Origin: Hyaloscypha bicolor E
Lineage: Eukaryota > Ascomycota > Leotiomycetes > Helotiales > Hyaloscyphaceae
DNA length: 64,000 nt
Assembly: GCF_002865645.1 (NCBI RefSeq)
Contig: NW_020194558.1
Coordinates: 2,384,014 to 2,448,013, forward strand
Direction of reading: 5' to 3'
Part shown: piece by piece, positions 58,152 through 64,000 of the stretch
Numbering within the stretch: the first letter of the stretch is position 1
How the letters are laid out: each line of letters begins with the position of its first letter
Made by a program: the position numbers and the translations under genes
The notes under the pieces: model-generated
Told to the model about the DNA's origin: nothing
The model's database searches: none
What the model saw: only the letters and a program-made list of their open reading frames with translations

Positions 58152-58424
58152 GTGGGTCATCAGAAGAGATGAATAAGATGGCGAAGGAAACCGTCTGCAT
58201 TAGTCATGGGCGAAGCGAAGGATGCCTTGATCTGTATGAAATGCTTTTGCTCTCTCATATTCAAACAATTTCCTACAATATCACTCCCCGATCAATAACT
58301 ACAAATGATCCCACCATTCTCAGCCTGCTGCTTTGCCCGAATGTCTGCCAGGAGTTCAGCTGCTGCCCCCCGCTGCCCCTATGCAATGCATTGACACAGT
58401 GGTACTAACGTCTCGTATGTGTTT
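58152..58424. other. Intergenic gap between convergent subtilase and SprT-like genes
   Basis: Short 3'-to-3' spacer without recognisable features. Confidence 0.5.
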
Positions 58425-59174
58425 CTAATTGCTTGTTTGGCTTCCTGAGTCCTTGCTTTCATTTTGAATGGGTCGATCAATCAGGTCTTCGTTCAGACCA
58501 AGGGCGACAAGGTCCACGTCCTTCGATGACAGGCCCCCTTCCCTAAGCTCGTATGCCATTGACTGGTGCCGATGGAGGTCCAGGGGTAAGTCCAACACCT
58601 CTTCGCAGAATTGCTCCATTGCCTCCGAGACTTCCATGAATGGTAGTCCGTGACCTGTCAGGCCTCTTGCTGACAAGGAGGGACCCTTTGCGCACTCCGC
58701 GCATGGGCAAGGTTCGAAATCCAGAAACCCGTGTAACATTTCGTGCAAAAGCACAGAAAGGTATTGCTCCAATTGTTCTTGATGGTCTGCCCTTTGTACA
58801 GCTTCGAAAATATTTATTTCGACTCTGATATAGCCGTTTCGGCTTCGGTGGACGAGGGTTTCTCCCCACGTCGTGGGATATTTGCTCTCCCATTCTTCCT
58901 TGAAATCGCCCTCTGCCATGACCATCCTAACCTCGAAATTCTTCACGCATTGATCTCCCGCGAAAAATATCTTCCAGAAGTCGTGCATATACCTCACCAG
59001 CAGACACGGATGTTCAGGGAACTCGAATTCGTCCAAGGCGAGGCCCAAGTCTTCGCGGCCATTTTCGAACCAAAGGCGCAAAGTATCATTGTCCCTGGGT
59101 TGTCCTTTCAACTCCTCCAATTGCCGTTTGATTTTTTCGGCCTTCAGCGCTTGGATGTGCTGGTTTTTGTTCAT
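58425..59174 (-). CDS. SprT-like zinc metalloprotease domain protein
   Basis: The single exon encodes 249 aa from the ATG at 59174 (MNKNQHIQALKAEKIKRQLE, a short coiled coil). The core contains DFWKIFFAGDQCVKNFEVRM, VEINIFEAVQ, LLHEMLHGFLDFEPCPCAEC and GLTGHGLPFMEVSEAMEQF. HExxH and the third histidine are intact, and a Cys-rich insert (CPCAEC) lies between them as in the relative at 6574-7293. No PIP box or zinc-finger tail is visible. Convergent with the subtilase gene, with no sign of shared regulation. Role unknown. Confidence 0.75.
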   Translation of the reverse strand: MNKNQHIQALKAEKIKRQLEELKGQPRDNDTLRLWFENGREDLGLALDEFEFPEHPCLLVRYMHDFWKIFFAGDQCVKNFEVRMVMAEGDFKEEWESKYPTTWGETLVHRSRNGYIRVEINIFEAVQRADHQEQLEQYLSVLLHEMLHGFLDFEPCPCAECAKGPSLSARGLTGHGLPFMEVSEAMEQFCEEVLDLPLDLHRHQSMAYELREGGLSSKDVDLVALGLNEDLIDRPIQNESKDSGSQTSN

Positions 59175-61933
59175 TTTCGGTTTAGTACTTAAGCTCGCTA
59201 TTGCTACACAACGTTAGCACCCATTACAGATCAGCGACAACGAGATGGATGGAGCCTTACCAATGACTTTGACTACAGAGCTGTAGAAAGCCAACAAGAG
59301 TCGGAATTTTCACCATTTTGAACTCGCTTTGTGGTCAACGCTTTGCTTAGTCGCTAGCTCGATTGGCTCGCGGCGGTCATGATTCTCACAACCGCCATCT
59401 ACAAGCTCGTCCAAACTCCCAATAAAAAATCATCCTATATATAAAATCAGTGTATTGTAGTCTATATATCTTTAATTGCACTTCAGAGGTGCAATAAAGC
59501 GCATTGTATTCTTATTTTTCTGTCTTCTAGTGTTCTGTTGTTGGTAGAAAGCAACAAACGAAACTGTAAACATTCGCAGAATGCTGCAAAGGGTTGAGGC
59601 AAATCTTTATTTTCTGGGAATAATTTAATCCGAGTAAGCCTTGCTAGATTCTTAAGGTATTGGCTCTACTATCAGCTACTTTTAGGATATTGATAAGGCG
59701 AATGTATCCGAGAAGTATTGTGGGTGATTGTTTGGCTCAGTTCAGGCTCCCCCTTTAATTAGCCGAGTAAAGCCACCCCGCTGAACGCGACTAGTATAAC
59801 TTCAAATCACAAGACCAAATCAACAAAGGACATTATTTTGTGTTGTGGAACTGTATAACCGCTCAAGGAGTTTATGGTTGGATTAGAGCTGATTGGGATG
59901 GCCCATCCATACGGGCACATTTCTGAGGCGACCAATGGCGGGTTGCTCCTGGTGTTTACACCTGCTCAACACCCGCTCCTGCGTGCGGAAAGCTCTCCGC
60001 CACGATGACAATATGAGGGCTCCCCTCTTCGTCACAGAGGAAGTCCACGAGCATGCCACCAAAAATTGCTTGCTCAGCTGAGCGGCCGAGTCTGCAATGG
60101 CCAATATTTAAACACTCAAACTGGCGGGTTTTTTTATTTACTCCTGCTGCTCTAAGTCAAAGTATGGCTCTTGGTCCCTGCCACAATTTTCCCCCAGAAA
60201 ATTAGATTAATTAAAATTCCTAGCACCATAACAATTGCATGCTGTATTCCCAAGTCAGTCTCCCCTCCATTCCTTTTAAGTTAGATTCTTCCGCTGTGTT
60301 GTATAACTCCATTGAAGAAGCTAGATATACATCCAGCATAATAAACTATACGGCCATTGGGATGAGAGCTTGTCTGGGAACAAACTGGCACATCTTGAGA
60401 GAAGAATTATTCTTGTTCGGCGGTTTTGGGGAAGTTGCTGTTGATCCGAGTGCCAAGCGGCTGAAGGTTAGATGGCTTCGGTGGAGTTGTTGTGTCGAAC
60501 CAACACCGTACATAGTTCGAGGCTTGTCTTGCTCGATAAGCTGTTTGAGCATCTCCCTCCAGTGAGCACTCAATCCACGAACTTCAATGGTATCTTGGAG
60601 AGCACAGGATATCTGGATAGCTTTCGATCGTAGTACTTCATTTCTTTTCCATATGGGAAGGGAGCGGTGAGTAGCCATTAAAAATGCAGGACAAGAGTGC
60701 TTGGAGACCTGTCAGGTTCAACGAAGCGTATCTTTCTATCTGATTCGTGACTCTTGCGCAAAATGCAGTCATGCGTACGGCGGAAAGTGCAAGACGCCAA
60801 ATGAATGAGAGCCCTTAGAGTTCTCGCCTCCATCCCAAACAAATTGAAACCAGCCACAATGAATGCACCCTTTTCCAAAGCGAAAATCTCTCTCGCCCAA
60901 ACCTTTCCCGTGCTCTATGACTATTGATATTCGGTGAAATCGAACTTGTCTTCCTCGGATTGTTTGCTTCGGACACAAATAACGCTGTCATTGATAAAAC
61001 TCGTGGCACACTGACTTCATGAGTTCAGACTTGATCCGTGACTAATTGTTTGACGCTCGATGCGACTGAAATGCAGTGTTCGCCGATGAAGCAGTCCCTG
61101 CAGCTCAAGAAAACGTGGCAAGATGAGATACTCGACGGGAAGCTGCGGAACAAGCTGGGGATGATGCAATCGTTCAGTGACACCTAGATCATGTCCGTTC
61201 TCAAATACTTGGGCTGATCTGATCAACTGAGCGGGCCCAATCTAGATCCGGTGTCGGAAGCAGATATGTTGTGACACTGGAAGGCTAGGCTTCAATTCCG
61301 GTTCGATGATACGTCGCTTGTCTAGGAGGGCCTTGCCACTTGACCGGCTCAGATGCCGTGAGAACCTAGTCCGTGGGTGAGAAAGAATAGGGAGGCCCTG
61401 GCAGGATTCTCAGGCTGTGAGGAAAGAAATGGTTGAAAGTTTAATAAGCCAAGGGGTCCTTGCCGTTTCCTTTATTGGGTAATTCTGGACCCCTGTAAGG
61501 GCCGAGGCTCACGCCATCTGAAAGGGAAACTTTCTACAGCGCCCCTTGGCTTCTAGAGTTTTTCCATTGAAGAGTCATTCGACCCCCCACGCAACATTCC
61601 AATCAACCCGAGAACCTATATGTACGACCTGCCTACTTTATCTTCGGTACAATGCAGCAGTCGAGTCGCACCACCTCCTCTTCCGATCCAGGTATGTACA
61701 GTAACCTTCCCTCCATGGGCACTGGACCGGTGGCCAATCCACCGCAAACCGAGTGCCATACAATCTCCCCCCACCAAGAAAACGAGGTCTCATTTGCAGC
61801 AATTGGCTTGGGTTCATACGGTTACACTTGTTCTTAATCATGCCAGTGCGAGAATCGTGTTCTTATATTTCCTTCCTGTATCCGTTGGGGGAAAGATCAT
61901 CATTGCAACCATTGGAACCTAACAGCACACAGA
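59175..61933. other. 2.8-kb region without a confident gene
   Basis: Minus-strand frames at 60346-60678, 60678-60878, 60769-60978 and 61017-61226 read like protein in patches (e.g. FGKGCIHCGWFQFVWDG), but in different frames with stops between them. They are probably the remains of one decayed gene. The last few hundred bases hold the promoter of the permease gene. Confidence 0.35.
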
Positions 61934-63682
61934 ATGGCCCCCAGCGACGAACAAGTAGCAGACATCGAGAAAGGCCCTGCCTCTGATGTCGACAACTCTC
62001 GTCTCGACTCTTCCACGAAGAAGGAGCAGAGGGAGGTACACGACCCAGCAATTGACATCGACGAGCTTATTCCGTCCGACAACATCGTGATACAATGGAC
62101 CAAACGAGTCGAACATTTCCTTGCCCTTGAAGTCCGTGGCATCCACCGTGTCAAGTCGAACGAGCAGAGCCCCAAGGCAACGCTCAGCTTCTTGCAGATT
62201 GTCGTGCTGTGGTTCTCGATCAACACTGCTTCGCAGAATATCACTCTTGCGAGTATTGGGCAGGGCGTATATGGGCTGGGATTCGTGGATGCCACATTGA
62301 CAAGCATATTTGGGGCCATCGTTGGGAGTATTCCGGTTGCATACACGGCTGGCTGGGGGCCATGGAGTGGGAATAGGACAATGGTATGAACCATCCTTTT
62401 TCTGGCCCGATTTTTCAGGAACAGGATTCTCGCTGATTCACCCTCAGATCTGTGCCCGCTTCTCAATGGGATGGTGGCCAGTGAAGATCTGCGTTCTCCT
62501 GAATCTAGTCGTCCTGATTGGATACTCTATGATAGATGCTGTTGTAGCTGGCCAAATCCTCTCGGCAGTATCTCCCAATGGCAGTCTCACTGTGGAGGTG
62601 GGTATTGTGATCACCGCAGTTGTGACCTGGCTGGTAACTACCTTTGGTATCAAGATATTTCATCATTATGAAAGGTGGGTAATGTTGAAATGAAAATTTC
62701 GTTCTTCTCTAACTTTCTAGATATGCCTGGATCCCTCAAAGCATAGTCCTGCTTATTCTAGCAGGAACTGCTGGACCCAAATTTGATATATACTCGAAGT
62801 CTACAGTTACTGGTGCAACACTGACTGGCAATCGTCTCACTTTCTTCTCCATTTGCCTCTCTTCCGCTGTAACATATGCTCCAGGAGCAGCCGATTTCCT
62901 CGTATATTGTGATCCGAAGATTGCTTCACGCTGGAAGGTGTTTGGCGCTACTTTTACTGGCCTCACCTTGTCATTCGTCTTCACCTTCGTTCTTGGTACG
63001 GGTTTAGCCTCTGGACTTCACAACGACACTGTCTGGAATGCCGCTGGGACCGGCACAGGAGCATTGGTTGTCGCAGGGTATGATAGCCTGGGCGCTTTTG
63101 GAAAATTCTGCTCCGTCATTGCTGCTTTGGGATTGATCGCGAATATGGTCCCTCCAACCTATTCGTCTGGCATCGACTTCCAGATTCTGGGACGATATCC
63201 AGCAATGGTTCCACGCTATTTGTGGAATACGCTTGCTGTGATCATTTTTGCTGTCTGTGCTCTCGCTGGAAGGAATAGTCTCTCAGAGATATTTACGAAC
63301 TTTTTGGCTTTGATGGGCTATTGTGAGTTCTCCCTATCGACTCGACATGTTTTACCGACTAACTCTCTCTTCAGGGGTTGTTCTTTGGATTGCTATCACT
63401 CTCGAAGAGGAATTTATATTCCGCCGAAAGATGAAGCCTACTTTTGTCTGGAGTGATTGGAACAGGCAAGAGAAATTGCCTATTGGGATTGCGGCTGTGA
63501 TGGCATTCTGTGTTGGCTGGGTGGGGGCGGTCCTCTGTATGGCTCAGTACTACTTCACAGGCCCTATCGCGAAACCGATTGGAGACTACGGTGGCGATAT
63601 GGGCAACTATGTTGGGTTTGCTTTTGCTTCCTTGATTTATCCGCCCTTGAGATATTGGGAGCTGAAAAAATTTGGCCGGTAG
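61934..63682 (+). CDS. NCS1 purine-cytosine permease (Fcy2-like)
   Basis: It imports purines, cytosine or related bases with protons across the plasma membrane. Exons are 61934..62383, 62448..62674, 62721..63322 and 63375..63682 (introns of 64, 46 and 52 nt), giving 528 aa. The N-terminus is acidic and cytosolic, ending in VRGIHRVKSNEQSP. Helix 1 carries LWFSINTASQNITLASIGQG. SIPVAYTAGWGPWSGNRTM, RFSMGWWPVKICVLLN and QSIVLLILAGTAGPKFDIYS follow. APGAADFLVYCDP and VPPTYSSGIDFQILGRY are typical of the fungal Fcy2 branch. The C-terminal part has TLEEEFIFRRK and LIYPPLRYWELKKFGR. Residues alone do not separate cytosine, adenine and vitamin B6 transport. Confidence 0.9.
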
Positions 63683-64000
63683 AGGTTGAAGGCTCTCAGC
63701 ACTGGTCTGAATACTCGGCAATCAACTTCGGGCGAGGTTGAGAGACCCGAGATCGATCAAGAACCCACTCGAGTTTGGGTACGAATCTACATGACTTTGA
63801 CGTACTCCGCGAGCTTGCCTTGTGGAAACTGTCCCTTTTCGTGGCTTTATTCTGGCGTAGATCAGGTGACGTTAAACTATGATGCGGCTGATCACGATGC
63901 TTTTTTTCAGCTGCAGCCTTACTTCAACCTCGACTCGAAGAAATCGACCAACGTGATCCACTACCAACCCTCCCAACTGTCGGCGAAAAGAATATATAGC
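63683..64000. other. Intergenic end of the window
   Basis: 3' flank of the permease gene. Nothing was recognised. Confidence 0.5.

Noticed and set aside
1..64000. tRNA, rRNA or CRISPR features
   Set aside because: No tRNA B-box-like pair, rRNA-like sequence or regularly spaced repeats were seen; CRISPR is not expected in a fungus.

Overview
The window is a piece of a filamentous ascomycete (Pezizomycotina) genome. Most genes are split by introns of about 45-110 nt with GTRAGT-type donors and CTRAC/CTGAC branch sites. The gene families are typical of these fungi, and the dead transposons show the C:G to T:A decay expected of repeat-induced point mutation (RIP). A leotiomycete-like fungus is my guess from the flavour of the Mcr1 and transporter proteins, but the sequence alone does not settle it.

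Layout. 0.6-4.3 kb: an MFS transporter and the mitochondrial NADH-cytochrome b5 reductase Mcr1, both on the minus strand. 5.2-5.6 kb: a small inverted-repeat element. 6.5-10.2 kb: an intact SprT-like metalloprotease gene and a broken relative. 10.9-17.1 kb: a KDEL-receptor-type protein with a long acidic tail, a stand-alone adenylate-cyclase catalytic domain, and a zinc alcohol dehydrogenase. 18.2-20.7 kb: a repeat cluster with a TA-flanked TIR element, a fold-back repeat, a MITE-like element and a tandem duplication. 21.5-26.3 kb: a large AT-hook protein and a lysine-rich protein. 26.9-29.1 kb: a RIP-killed Fot1/pogo transposon. 29.3-40.4 kb: a type II membrane glycosyltransferase-like protein, an Arg/Ser-rich protein, a five-exon glutathione S-transferase, a ZIP zinc transporter, a small unknown protein and an O-fucosyltransferase-like protein. 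41.8-52.6 kb: one complete but dead 10.9-kb Ty3/gypsy chromovirus with 123-bp LTRs and a perfect GTACC target duplication. 53.2-63.7 kb: a MATE transporter, a secreted subtilisin-like protease, a third SprT-like gene and an NCS1 purine-cytosine permease.

The genes do not form an obvious pathway cluster. Transport is over-represented (MFS, ZIP, MATE, NCS1), with a secreted protease and detoxification or redox enzymes (GST, ADH, Mcr1), as expected of an ordinary fungal arm interrupted by transposon islands.

The most unusual items are: (1) a third long reading frame of about 650 codons downstream of the chromodomain in the retrotransposon; (2) a catalytically complete adenylate-cyclase domain without the usual regulatory domains; (3) three SprT-like zinc-metalloprotease relatives in one window, one of them broken; and (4) a gene whose intron has two possible acceptors leading into two different open frames. 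All exon boundaries were worked out by hand from splice signals and reading-frame closure; no homology search was run.
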